A stretch of DNA of 64,000 nt from Cristatella mucedo (Eukaryota; Bryozoa; Phylactolaemata; Cristatellidae), in the NCBI GenBank assembly GCA_009760855.2, contig WPIO01000010.1:700501-764500 (forward strand), given 5' to 3'. This document shows positions 25,380 to 36,560 of this stretch, piece by piece; positions within the stretch are counted from its first letter, which is position 1, and the number at the start of each line of letters is the position of its first letter. The position numbers were made by a program, and so were the translations under genes. The notes under the pieces were generated by a model. The model saw only the letters and a list, made by a program, of their open reading frames with translations, was not told the origin of the DNA and searched no databases.

Positions 25380-27014
25380 GTACATGCAAATGCCACAGTA
25401 CACAGAGTCCGAGTCTGGAGCCTGTAGCTCCGGCCGAACAGTCTTCAGCCTCCTCGAACATGCTCCGATCAAATGGCTCCTAGCTTGGAACGACTTGTAC
25501 GGCTGGGCAGCCATCACCAGCCGTCTGACATATCAATCGCCTCGGCTAGTGAGCCCTACAAGGATATGTTGTGTGTCCCTGTTGCTTCTCGGCCACTGGT
25601 GTGCGGTGCCCCGGTCTCGGCGGGTGGTTGGCTCGGTGCGGCCTTTGATGTGGGCGAGTGTTTGGGCGGTTAGCTCAGTGCGACCTTTGATGCGGGCTTG
25701 TGGCCCACCGCCGTGGCTCACCACGGATGCACTTCCTTATCTGTGGTGAGTCAGCCCCTAGCTGATATATGCACCTGCATAGCAGATACGCATGTGGACC
25801 TCTCATAGGCGGATGAAAGAAAGGAAGACGCAAGCTAATACACATGCGAAATACATGCAGTTTCGTCTTGAACATCGCTGCATCAATAATTTTACCAGCA
25901 CGGGTGCGTAGGTATTTAGCTCTTTTTAACGTGTGCTTTCTGAGATGTATGCAGGAGTTTTAGTGATGTGGTGCTAGACTGCATGCTTTCTTCAGCTTAG
26001 GTTGCCATTCAATCTAAGCTCGTCGTAACAGCTATCGACGAAGTGTTCGAAGCACCTACAAGTAATAGATAAGAGTCGAAACGATTGTACACATGGCTGA
26101 GTGCGAACGCAGTGCGGGCATGTCCCAGGCCTAATTGGGCATGTCCCGTACCTAAAATGAGGATGCTGCTCTATGCCTCCGTCGTTTGGGGAGTTGAATC
26201 CAGCCAGGCCTCCGGTGCTTTAGGCAAATGTGCTACAGTCCACAGTAGACGAATGTGGTCAAATAGAAAACTTTGTCGTCGACAGGTGTCTGGTGCACGT
26301 GACCTGTCTGGCACCTCCTGGCTCTATCCCTGTGCACGTGGATGGCATTTCAAATTGCTCAAAGTCACAATGACTCCCCTGAAATCAGCTTTGCAAAGGT
26401 GGCGGAATAAAATTTCTACACGTTTCACATCAACGCGACCTGACTCAAATCGATGTGCTGGCATCGAGTTACAGCAGCGTGTGGAGCTGCTCACTGGAAG
26501 TGAGACCAAACAAGCAAAATTAAAGCTTTGAAATTCGTACCTATGCACACGCACGCACACACACCACTTGAACGAAGAAATGAAATGCTGCTGCTAGCTG
26601 AGCAGCTACAGGCTCACTCTTTTTGTAGCATTCGGCATCGGTTCGTCGCTTCGGTGCTATTACTGCTACTCACACCCGCTTAATGGCTACGGTGGAAATT
26701 GCTTGGACCCGTTCACTAACGACACGCCGGTGGCTACAGTGCAGTGCAGCTCGGGACAAGTGTGCAGCGTAAGTGCCGCGCCCCGCAGCGAGCGGGCGAC
26801 GACGAGTGCATCCTTCCCTGCTCCCATGTGTTTCATCGGAAAGTACTTCCCTGCAAGGTCCTCCGAACCACAGCTTCACTGCGCATTGTGTCATGGCTGC
26901 AGGGGCATCAGTCTCCTTGTGCCTACTCTCTTGTCAATGGCGGAGATGCCTCGTCACATCGCTTTTTGTGTTCGAGCTTTTGACTGGCTGGCTCGAAGCT
27001 GTCAAGCATCGAAT
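25380..27014. other. Intergenic, no supported gene
   Basis: Long chance frames at 25384-25749, 26085-26531 and 26703-27104 lack recognisable motifs or splice-consistent neighbours. Confidence 0.35.
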
Positions 27015-27400
27015 CGATTTCATCCGCTCAGCGTGGGGCTCAGACTTACGTCACTTTACTCACTTGAACTATCGCCTACCTATCCGACCTCTTTGCTCCT
27101 CTAGAGCACTCGAGAATCACCAGCTCCTCAGCATCCGGTCATCTCTCCAAGCTGTACCTTGCGCTGAATTAATATCTTTTGGCGATCGAGTTTTTAGTTC
27201 GAATCTGCTAATAGTCCATTGCTCGCCAAGGTCACCATCTGCAATGACATTGCATGATTTAGGTATGAGCTCAAGACGCATCTATTCCGATCAGCTTCCT
27301 CTTCATGTCTTTCTTGTTCCTTTGTGCTTTGTATGCTTACTTGCGAATGATTCAGTGTCTATTATCAGTCCGAGGTCTTACTAACCGGTGGCCACGAGTG
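27015..27400 (+). mobile_element. Decayed LINE C-terminal region, diverged copy
   Basis: Blocks LRHFTHLNYRLPIRPL, SFGDRVFSS and SSRRIYSDQLPLHVF are related to the end of CR1/L2-like LINE ORFs but differ from the abundant family in the window. A different or older LINE lineage is likely. Confidence 0.5.
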
Positions 27401-27654
27401 TCTTCTAGTTTGCATATGATATAGCATGCTGGATTTGCAGGCTTGATACCTTGCGTGTCACTAATCCTTTGCTATTATATAGGGCGCTGTACCAACGACC
27501 TGTTATTTGTATTATTATTCTCGCGTCTGCTTTTCTCCGGCTGCCGCCTGCAGCCGTGCGAGGCACCAATGCTACTGCCTATCCCATTCACTCACTCCCT
27601 CGACCGTCCGATTCTAGCTGAGCTGCCCTTCTCACGTTCCTTTTGTTGTGCGAG

Positions 27655-27917
27655 GTGAGGACAGCATTTAGTGGGTCCCTGTGATTCGTCCTTCACGTGC
27701 TTATGCGTGCTGACACTGTGCATGCTGCCACTAACCACATTTGCATGCTGACCCTGTGCATGTCACCCCTAACCACGTTATTCATTTTGTTTGTTTATCA
27801 AACATGATATTGCTAACTATTCAATTGCATTTCCCTTTGCAGCGCCTTTGCAGCGTAAAGCGCCTAGAAAGAGATTAAGTTCTCCGAGGGCGCTTTATCA
27901 AGTGCATTATTATTATT
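27655..27917 (+). mobile_element. LINE 3' UTR and tail (plus)
   Basis: Begins TTTAGTGGGTCCCTGTGATT, contains TGCATGCTGACCCTGTGCAT and the terminal GCGCCTAGAAAGAGATTAAG, and ends CATTATTATTATT. Heavily 5'-truncated copy of the common family. Confidence 0.92.
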
Positions 27918-28699
27918 GTAAGGCAGGCAGTGAACGCAAGATGCCTAGTCGTGCCACATCTCTAGCGTAAGACTGACAAGTCTGCATGGATTCGACATGT
28001 ACAGATCGATGGACGAACGTATACAGACATAGCTACCCGAATAGGTGAATGTATACAGGCATACATAGTTATACGTATACACTTGTGCATTCTGGCCACC
28101 AGTATAGGACCTGGTAAGGCCGTTCCCAAGGTATCCAGGTTTACGGCCTGTCAAGAGCTCAAGTTTCTACCCGTGGGTTTAACCTACTCCGGTTTGCCGA
28201 TCAGGAGATGGAGGTTCACCACCATCAAAGGTCGGCCGGTAACGGTTCACTGCACATGATGTTGGCTCACTTTGTTCACACACACATGCATGCACGAACG
28301 CACTCGTGCACACACACGTATGAATATGTATATACATTCCTTTACGATGCCTGACATTTCTATGGCATGAACAGGCCCAGCCCGATGGTCTTGTAAATAA
28401 ATAGCAAATAGTACCTCAAATATATGATGGGAAGCAAGCAATAAAAGGATGTCTATCAGTCAGTTAGTTAACGAGCGATCTTCTCAATTTTCAACTTTCA
28501 ATTTTTTTTTTGCCAGGTTTGCGTCGATTAAAAAGTGGCCTACGAAGGTATGGCTTAAAGATAGCGCCCTTAAAAATAATAATGCACTGCAGCGTCGGGC
28601 TAGAGAGCAGCCGATGATGAGGATGAAGCTGGATGGAAAGATCCACAGGGGAGAAACTTTCTACAATAACACCAGTTAGTATCCAACAAAGCTAGCTTG

Positions 28700-29290
28700 A
28701 AAAACTTAGCATTCTAATGATCACCTCCGAAGGATCTAGAAAATGCATTGGCCCTTCTGCGAGGGATCGACGCATGAGCCTCGTACCGGGCAGCTTACAC
28801 CCCTCGGTGTAGGGGCTCGTGCACTAGGCATGTGCCCGAAGGAGAGTAAAGATGAATGCCGTGCAACCACAAACGCGTGGTAGTAAATGGCGACGACTGT
28901 ATTATATGCTGGCGAAGCAGATGAAATACGCTGGCATAACAGCTGGTGGTCGAAGCCTTCGTGTCTGCTGCTCCAGAGCACGTGGTGTTAAGAGAGAAAG
29001 AGAGTGTATAGCCTTCGCATAGGCCGACGCATAGGCAAGAAGTGGAATGAGAGGCGAGGATAGGTCACGTGCCGGCATTGAGCAAGCCAGTTGGGCAAGG
29101 ATAACGTCGGCTGGGGGGGGGGGCAGAACCACGTGATAGCGTTAACTAGCCCACAAAGGGTTTGAACAATTTGGTATTCCAACGATTACTGTACCTCCAA
29201 AGGATCTAGATAATGCACTAGCCCTTCTGCGAGAGGTCGACTCGGGAGACAGGCAGCTTACACCGCTCAGCACCACTCAGCGATCAGCAC
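28700..29290 (+). repeat. Direct duplication of an unknown ~100-bp block
   Basis: The block at 28715-28808 (CCTCCGAAGGATCTAGA, AATGCATTGGCCCTTCTGCG, GGCAGCTTACACC) recurs diverged at 29194-29268. Spacing is about 480 bp. Family unknown. Confidence 0.75.
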
Positions 29291-29315
29291 CACTCAGCGA
29301 TCAGCACCACTCAGC
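29264..29315 (+). repeat. 17-bp tandem repeat, 3 units
   Basis: Three units of ATCAGCACCACTCAGCG at the right end of the second copy of the duplicated block. Confidence 0.9.
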
Positions 29316-29569
29316 GTAAGGTCCAGCCTAAGAAGGGATGCACCTCCAACTCTTTCACAGAGAGCAACGGCAGCTTCGAGAATTTCAGCCATTTTCAGTT
29401 GCTCGTGAAAATATGCCTCTGTGCAGTGACTTAGAAGAAATAGATTGCGGAAAGTTAATTACTTAAGTGTCATTGCTAGCGGTTGTTTTGCCCAATATCT
29501 GACATACCTAGAATTTACTAAAACGATGCTTCTGAATACAGCAAAAGCAATGCAGCAGCCTAGCTCTTA

Positions 29570-30255
29570 ATATTATTATTTTTAAAACATTTGTATAGTG
29601 CTGCAACCGAACTAAATCTATTTCTAAGGATTGTACAAACGGGTCAAGTAAATATGTCATTTGGCTTAGCGATAACAAGAACATTTTCAGTAGGTGATAA
29701 GCAGACGAAGAACAATGCACAAATGCTGAGGAATGGTAGTCTTGATTTCTTTCTTAAATGTGGTCAAATCTGAGGATATCGTGGCATCAGTCGGTAGTGA
29801 GTTCCAGGCTTTGGGAGCTTACTAACTAAAGGCGTGGCATCCAAAGGTTTGAAGTTGGTTAAAGGCACAACTATAACACTTGAGTCAGGACAGCACATGG
29901 TATGATGCAAAGCCTAATTGGAGAGTAGTTCGACTAGCAGGCCAGAGAAATTAAATGAGGAAGGGCACCTAAAAGCAAGTGGCAGACCCTTGAAATCGAT
30001 GGAACGCTGCTTGATGGGAAGCCAGTACAGGTCGATGAGAAGGGTGTAGCATGGCAATTTCGACGTTCACGACTGACAAGCCTGGCGGTAGTTTTACATC
30101 AACTGAAAATGCATTATTACTTGCACAGGCTGGAAGACCTTCGATTATAAAGTTAAAGAAGTCGCCATTCAATATCCCAAATGGATGGACCAGCCTTAAT
30201 ACGGTAACACTTTTAAAGCCAACCCACATTTTTGCAATGTTATCTAGCTGAAAGT
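29570..30255 (-). mobile_element. LINE 3' part (minus), old
   Basis: TTATTATT-type tail, a degenerate terminal motif, then on the + strand GTGAGTTCCAGGCTTTGGGA and GAAGCCAGTACAGGTCGATG, shared with the other copies. The reading frame is destroyed. Confidence 0.82.
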
Positions 30256-30606
30256 AGGCCGACTTGACTGCTGAGCTCGTGAGTTTATGAGAGATGAACC
30301 GGTGATATTTTTACAAAACGAGCGACCTAGTTCACTTAAGTCACGCGGGCGTGTATTTCGATAGCTGGGCCCTTGTACGTTAGGCCTTTAAAGGAACTTA
30401 TCAAGACATACATCAGCATTCTGATATGCGGAGAGAGGAGGCATAAAGTGACGTCCGTGAGAATAAATGGTGCAGAAACCCGCACGGACGACAGCCGACT
30501 GCGGAGTGGCTAGGTGCGTTGTTGCCAAGCTTCTTCAGTGGTCAAACTATTGTCATTTAGTGAAGTCAATTTGCAACTGGATACGCTGATTGCAAGCACA
30601 GTTTAC

Positions 30607-31905
30607 AGGTAATAATAATAATACACTTGATAAAGCACCCTCAGAACTAAATGCACGATCTCCAAAAGATTTGAGGTTTGTACGAGGTATTGGTAAACTG
30701 TTGGATTCCAAAAAGCGGTGGTACGATGCTTGGCCTGCTGGGGGAGTAGATCTGAGAGATAGGCTGGAGCTGGAATGAATGTGGAATGAATGAATGAAAT
30801 GAATGAAAGCTGGAATGAAGTGACATACAAGTGAGCGACACAATCTTTAAGTCGATCCGTTGCTTGACTGGTAGCCAGTGCAGGTCGGTGAGAAGTGGTA
30901 TGATGTGGCGACTGCGCCGCTCACGACAGACAAGCCTAGCTGCAGAGTTTTGCACCAGCTGTAAGCGCCTGATTGCACAGGCCGGTAGACCAGCAAGCAG
31001 TGAGTTACAGAAGTCAAGACGGGATGTCACAAATGCATGGACTAACTTAGATGTCGTATCCCTGTCTACACAAGCCCGAATTTTAGCAATGTTATGTAGC
31101 TGAAACTAGGAAGACTTGAATGTGAAGCTGATGTGGTCGTCTAACGAAAGGTCACTTGGGAACATTACACATAGATTTCGTGCAGATTCAACCGGAGATA
31201 TGCTGGCAGAGCCAATTTTGAGCGTTAGCCTTTCCAATTCCTGAATCACACTTGGTTTGCCCATAACTAGTAACATAGTTTTATCATCATTTAATTTAAG
31301 AAAATTTGCGGCCATCCATGCGCGAATGTCATCAATACATGCAGCAAGAGAGTTGTAAGAATTCGAGGTGCTCGAAGGCTGGGAGGGATCAAAGCAAAAG
31401 TACAACTGAGTGCCATCCGCATGGAAGAGAAAGCCTAGATTGTGCTTGGCAATCACATCGGCAAGAGGGAGACTATAAACCGTGTAAAGAGCGTGACCTA
31501 GCACGAAGCCCTGAGGTACCCCATATTTCAGAGGTACCTCGGATGATCTTTGTCCATTCACGTCGATACTCTGGAGTCTCCCGCTGAGATAGGACCTGAA
31601 CCATTGCAGAACAGTGCCAGTGATGCCCAGGCGAGATGAGAGGTGCTCTAGAAGAACTTGGTGATCGATAGTATCAAAAGCTGCCGAAAGATCGAGCAAA
31701 ACAAGCAGAGATACATTACCCGCATCTGTATTCCTAAGTAGGTCGCTGTACACCCAATGTTCTGTGGAGTGATTAACTCTAAAGCCAGACTGGAACTTAC
31801 TAGCAAGGTTTGAAGTTTCAATATATGAGTTCAGCTGGTCTGCCACGACTCGTTTCAGTGTCTTTGATAGGAATTGTAGAAGGGAGACTGGGCGGTGCCA
31901 TGCCA
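30607..31905 (-). mobile_element. LINE with reverse-transcriptase fragment (minus)
   Basis: CR1/L2-type non-LTR retrotransposon copy. RT blocks in order: LDLSAAFDTIDHQVLLEHLS, GITGTVLQWFRSYLSGR, YGVPQGFVLG, then ALYTVYSLPLADVIAKHNLG and LKLNDDKTMLLVMGKPS, covering about 246 codons at 31106-31846. The catalytic YADD is changed to HADG. The C-terminal domain (LDFCNSLLAGLPACAIRRLQ) follows in another frame. Near 30773-30815 a (GAAT)n expansion interrupts the ORF, and the tail is joined to the ORF end by a deletion of most of the 3' UTR. Non-functional. Confidence 0.93.
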
Positions 31906-33250
31906 GCTCAGCTCATTGTCGGGGTTTACCAGTAGATAGAAAGTTTTTTGTATCATCATTCAATATGAGAAAGATTAACGAGTAATGAGTAATTTGCCAT
32001 CCACCTGTGAATCAGAGCCCTCAAGTGGTTACCTATACCCACGCCTACCAATCACAGATCACAGCCGCCACCCACGCCCACCCAGTACCCATGGGTATGG
32101 GCGTGGGTATGGATACCCTGCTGAAGGCTCTCTGATGTAAATGACAGCAATACGTGCTACAAGGGAGTTGAAATTTTGAGGTGATGAAAGGCAAGGATAC
32201 AAAGGAAAGCCTAGATTGTACTTGGTGATAACACGGCCAGATAAAGAGTGCAAATTGCGGAAAGAAGAGTAGAAACCACCTCAACTTCAAAAAGGCTAGA
32301 AACTTAATCATGAGGTCCGTGCAGAACAACCAGTTAGTTCGAAATCATTGTCACCACATGTGAGTGGCTGAAACCAGGCAGGTTTAGCTGGGACCTATCA
32401 CGACCACCACGCTAACTACCAGCTGAGCACGAGGACAATGTGGCATACGTCAGTAGACTTTTCTGAGCCACGTCTAAAAAAAGAGAGTAAGAAGTGAGAG
32501 TTTTGCCGTCATTTTACATAAATGCATATCTTGCTGAATGCTGATCAATCTGGCTAACTGAACTGTAACAGAATGCGTCTGTGCGTATCTGCATAGGTTT
32601 CTGCAATGGAAGTCGACTCGCCAGAATGGAAGGGGAGCCCTGCTCTTCCACCTCCGCCTCTTTTCTTTCCCTCTGCCGTGATGCTCATGCTGCCTCGAGA
32701 GCATCTTAAAGAACAGGATACCAACTGTAAACCACGACTCTTTTTAAAAACTTCCAGCCGATAACGACCTTTAAGAACTATGTACCTGAACATGTAAAAA
32801 GCCACAACACCACCTAAAAAGTATGCTTTGCAACAACCAAGGTAGTTTAACATTGCAGTCAAACCAGGTGAGTACATAATTGATGCATATATAGGTACCT
32901 GTAACCAAATTCACAGCAACACGTGCTGCTGCTACACGTTTTGCGCTTATTTTCCAGCCTACGTAAAGTGGCTAGAAAGAGATTCAGTTCTCTTAATACA
33001 CTATAGAAAAACTTAATTATTATTTTTATTACGATGTAAGACAAAAACTACTCGTACTAAGTGCATGCCACTGATAAAATCTATTATCACTGTACAAGAT
33101 TGGTATGTTAAAAGAGTTAAGCACTACTTCCGAAGTCCACCAGCAAGGAGTTTTCTAGAAGTGGTAGTGCCACAGAATTCCTTACTCTGGGGTCATGGGA
33201 TTTCAAGTGACCGATAGGCAATTGAAATCCTTTAAATATTAAAATAAATA
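31906..33250. other. Intergenic, one LINE tail
   Basis: No gene supported. At 32067-32110 CACGCCCA and TGGGCGTG form a short inverted repeat around ACCCATGGGT. A LINE terminal motif (GTGGCTAGAAAGAGATTCAG) lies at 32935-33030. Confidence 0.4.
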
Positions 33251-33251
33251 T

Positions 33252-33408
33252 TAGCTGATTTAACAGCCTCATTTGTATAGCGGCAGAAGAGCCTTAACGA
33301 CTATCGCCACCGCTTGCAGTGGGCAACCAAGGATCACCCACTGCAGGACTCGAACCTACGACTTGGGTCGTGAAGAACGGTACCATACCCACTGAGCTAA
33401 GACCCAGG
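33252..33408 (-). mobile_element. SINE, family B (minus)
   Basis: On the + strand: TTAGCTGATTTAACAGCCTC, ATTTGTATAGCGGCAGAAGA, GCCTTAACGACTATCGCC, CACTGCAGGACTCGAACCTA, and finally ACTGAGCTAAGACC. The - strand thus has a TAGCTCAGTGG A box and a GGTTCGAGTCC B box. One of the best-preserved copies. Confidence 0.9.
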
Positions 33409-33634
33409 TGCAACTGGGGGCACGGAATGCAAATTGATCAATAGCCAACGAATTCTTTCAAAGAGGGCATGGTATCACAAATGATCGACAGTCGAAGATC
33501 CAAAGCCAATTCGGTGAACCAGCAGAAACGCACCTAGCTCTTAAGGAGGCAGCAAATATGATGATTAGGAACCTTTCCCCACCTACCTCTAAATGCTTTT
33601 ATCAGTGCCTCATACACCCCATTCCATTCACCGA

Positions 33635-33735
33635 TCATGTGGTAATGCTTTCTATACAGCAACTGTACAGTGTCTAGAAAGAGATTCAGTTCTCTGAGGG
33701 GGCTATACACATGTATGATTACTATAACTATTGTC
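33635..33735 (+). mobile_element. LINE terminal fragment (plus)
   Basis: CTTTCTATACAGCAACTGTA followed by GTCTAGAAAGAGATTCAGTT and CTCTGAGGGGGCTATAC, then an AT-rich tail. Only the last 100 bp of the element. Confidence 0.75.
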
Positions 33736-34153
33736 ATTATGATCTACACGCTCTACGGGTAGAGCTCTTTAAGCAGCGATGACCCCCTGTGCGCAGACCT
33801 TGTGAGTTACATGGGCAGCTCTGGAATGAATTGCAAAAGTGTAGGGCTTTTTTTGGAAGTGCTTCAAGAAGAGAGTGACAAGAGTTTCACCAGCGAGCCA
33901 TCAAAAGAGCTCTTCATTAAAGCGAATGTGTGAAGGTAGACCGTGAATTAGCTGCACTCACTACAATAATACAAATACTAATACCTCATGAAGATGATAC
34001 TGAGTTGTTATAAATATCTCACTGCAAGTGCAAGTTAAAAGCCGCAGCAAAGACGGTGGGCATGATCATACCCAGTTACATACAAAGGAAGTGTTCATCT
34101 GTATTCTTACCGTGATCATTTGCAGCTGTAAAACTTCTGATCATAGCTAGCAG

Positions 34154-34206
34154 TCTCAGCAATTGGGATTGCTGCACAGCCTGGACTGTGCAGCACGACA
34201 ATGAAG
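34154..34206 (+). CDS. Ly6/uPAR-domain protein, penultimate exon (probable)
   Basis: Open segment SAIGIAAQPGLCSTTMK ending at donor AATGAAG|GTGAAA in phase 0, which matches the next exon. Acceptor AGCTAGCAG at 34151-34153, or TCTCAG at 34158-34159 with the same phase. It supplies the mid-domain Cys (GLC followed by STT.K) that precedes RGCA in three-finger domains. Upstream exons with the signal peptide and the CxxC start were not found. Confidence 0.5.
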
Positions 34207-34287
34207 GTGAAAACCAAGAATTTAAAAATTCTAACAGATTGCAGATTTGCAAATATTCTTAGTTAAAATGCACAATTTTTTTTCTAG

Positions 34288-34524
34288 AAAAAGATTACCG
34301 ATTGGGGTACAATATCTACGCACCGACGAGGCTGTGCGAAAAACTGCACCCAGTTCAGCGCATTGATGAGTGGCGCAATGACTTACGATGAGGAGAACTG
34401 TTGCAGCACCGACCTTTGCAACGTTGCACCAGCGACACACCTTGCATTTTTTTGGCAACTGGTGATGGTGGCACTTGCCACTACCTGCTTATCTGGCTGG
34501 CTGCTCCAAAGCACAATTGTGTAA
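34288..34524 (+). CDS. Ly6/uPAR (three-finger) GPI-anchored protein, last exon
   Basis: After the acceptor TTTTTTTTCTAG the frame is open to TAA at 34522-34524. It reads THRRGCAKNC, then about 20 residues, then ENCCSTDLCN, the CCxxDxCN signature ending Ly6/uPAR domains. A 35-residue hydrophobic tail (HLAFFWQLVMVALATT..) follows with no basic end, as in GPI-anchor signals. The product would sit on the outer cell surface; ligand unknown. The frame has too few codons after a Met to stand out as an ORF. Family call is by motif; the specific gene cannot be named. Confidence 0.78.
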   Translation, partial: KKITDWGTISTHRRGCAKNCTQFSALMSGAMTYDEENCCSTDLCNVAPATHLAFFWQLVMVALATTCLSGWLLQSTIV

Positions 34525-35589
34525 TGACCCAGAAGAACGACCAATACACAGGGTGAGAAGAACAAGAAGCCAAAAACATTTTGCACCAGTGCTGGCACTG
34601 TGAGCCTGGTCTTCCCAAGGCTGCACAGACAGCAACTACGATCACATCCATAACTTATTATGAGCACTGCTAAGCTCGATGGAAGAGCAAGCTTAACTAA
34701 TCTTTTTGCAACTACAAAAGAATTGTAATATACAGCTCGAAAGAGAGCACCTCCAGGGGGAAGGGAAGAGCACACCATCCACTACCTAATCTTGCAATTT
34801 AAAGGACTTGGTTGCTATTATTATTATCGTAAGCTCCGACTGTGCTGCTGTGCACTTGCTCATATCCTTCCATGTATTAGCCAAAGCCTAACATTTCTTG
34901 GAAAAATACGGCACATCAGCAAGCAGAGAGGCAAATAGAGATGCAATCAATAAAGCTGATTGATTTTAACACAGTGATTTATTATAATTACTTATATGAA
35001 CATCAGCAAGAGTAGCACATGACATTATTTGTCTATGTGGATTAGTTATCTTAACCAATACACAATGCATTATAATTGAAAAGCAGACTCCTTCCACGTC
35101 TGTGCCGTTCAAAACCTGTCATTTACCTATAATAAGAGAAGAATGATGCCTTAATCTAATTCTCTTCTGCCATAGTCAGCCCTGTACTGACTAGGCCACC
35201 CACTGCATCATGCAGTGCACACAAAACTGAGCACTAGCACATGTGTACTCCATATTATGTATTGGGCACTAGGGAAAACCGGCTATATTAGTATAGACCC
35301 AAGAAGAATTAAATGTATCTAGATGGTGCTTTACAACTTGCTGCAAGCAAGTCAATAACCGAGGGTTAGTTAGTGACATGCACGGTATCATACTTGGACA
35401 AGTAGACAAAAGCAAACAAATATCATACTTAAACCTGCACTGCAAAAACAATCAAGAAAAGATTTGGGGCAACCGGTTAGTAAGACCTCTGGATAGTAAC
35501 TAGCATACACTGAATCATGCACAGGTAAGCTAGAAAGGCACATAGGAACAAAAAAGATAAGTTCACTGGAGTAAGGGAAACCTGATAGT
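34525..35589. other. Intergenic / likely 3' UTR of the Ly6 gene
   Basis: Includes the AATAAA at 34949-34954 as a possible polyadenylation signal. The 131-codon - strand frame at 34383-34778 is antisense to the Ly6 exon. Nothing else seen. Confidence 0.35.
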
Positions 35590-36560
35590 AATAGATAAGT
35601 CTTTAGCTGAGACTTAAAATTATGCTAGCTCATTGCAGGTAGTTGGAAGCGAATTCCAGACTTGGTGGTGCATACGAGCTGAAGGGTCAATCACCAGAGG
35701 ATTTCCAATTTAGTGCAAGGGACAGCTAGATAACTAGATGCTGTAAACAAGATGATTCGAGAACAGATGAAGGAGTAACGAGGTCGGATAAGTAGGCTGG
35801 GGAAAGTGAGCAAAGTGAACTGCTGGTCAAACTGAGGATCTTGAAATAGGTTCGATTCTTGCTAAGGGTAGATATTCAATGTTGATGGATTAGAAGGCTC
35901 AGAGCAAAAGAGGGTCATATCCCTTCAGCTGAAGACTCAACTCTTAAGTTTAATAGTTTAATAGTTTATTTAATAAGTTTATGGACGTTTGGAGAACAAT
36001 CAGGCTTTTTCGACTGCCCATGTCTGCTCTATGCCTGAGTTCTAGGCCTAGGACAGTGATTGCTAATCGTGCTGGTGAAACTTCATATTTAGCATTACAC
36101 ACGAAGAAAATGGAACTACAAATTGGTTCATGTGCTACCTAAGTATATTGTACATACCGTCCATTATTACAGCAGTCTGCAATAATGTTCTTTTTTTATA
36201 TACCAGAATCAGAACTTTTAGGGTCCATCGGTCATTTTGGGATACCTGGCCGATATTTTTTTGCTGTAGATGGTGAAAGACTGTAGAGTGAAGAGAAAGT
36301 ACATAGTAAAAAGAAGGTGCCTTTTAGGACTCTTCAGACGACCGCCAGCTATTTACACCTACACTCTGAGCTGATCTCTTTAGCTGGGTAGGACCTAACA
36401 CAATTTAGCATTATGCCATTGACACCTAGGCGTGCGGAGAGATGCTCCAGAAGGATCCGGTGGTTAGTAAGGTCGAATGATACTGATAGATCTAGCAGAA
36501 CCAGCTGAGAAGCCCTACCTGGACGGAATGCGTCTAATAACAGGCATACTTACAGGCATG
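35590..36560 (-). mobile_element. Highly degenerate LINE (minus)
   Basis: On the - strand, remnants of the RT (LLDLSVSF.LTNH..LLEHLSARLGVNG) near 36400-36500 and of the C-terminal region near 35640-35700 (GAATTCCAGACTTGGTGGTG on the + strand). Internal (TTTAATAG)n-like repetition at 35945-35980. Older than the other copies. Confidence 0.65.

Larger units (their letters stand above)
27918..29569. other. Intergenic with a duplicated 100-bp block
   Basis: No gene. Contains AC/AT-rich stretches near 28060-28340, a T9 run at 28503, a G10 run at 29114, and the direct repeat described separately. Confidence 0.4.

Noticed and set aside
26703-27384. 133- and 203-codon + strand frames.
   Set aside because: The 3' part is LINE-derived and the 5' part has no recognisable motif.
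29264-29315. Short regular repeats reminiscent of a CRISPR array.
   Set aside because: Units are directly adjacent with no spacers, in a eukaryotic genome; a simple tandem repeat.
32067-32110. Inverted repeat CACGCCCA...TGGGCGTG as a possible regulatory hairpin.
   Set aside because: Built from short repetitive CCCA/TGGG words in non-coding DNA; no associated gene.
34383-34778. 131-codon - strand frame.
   Set aside because: Antisense to the Ly6/uPAR last exon, whose cysteine signature is specific to the + strand.
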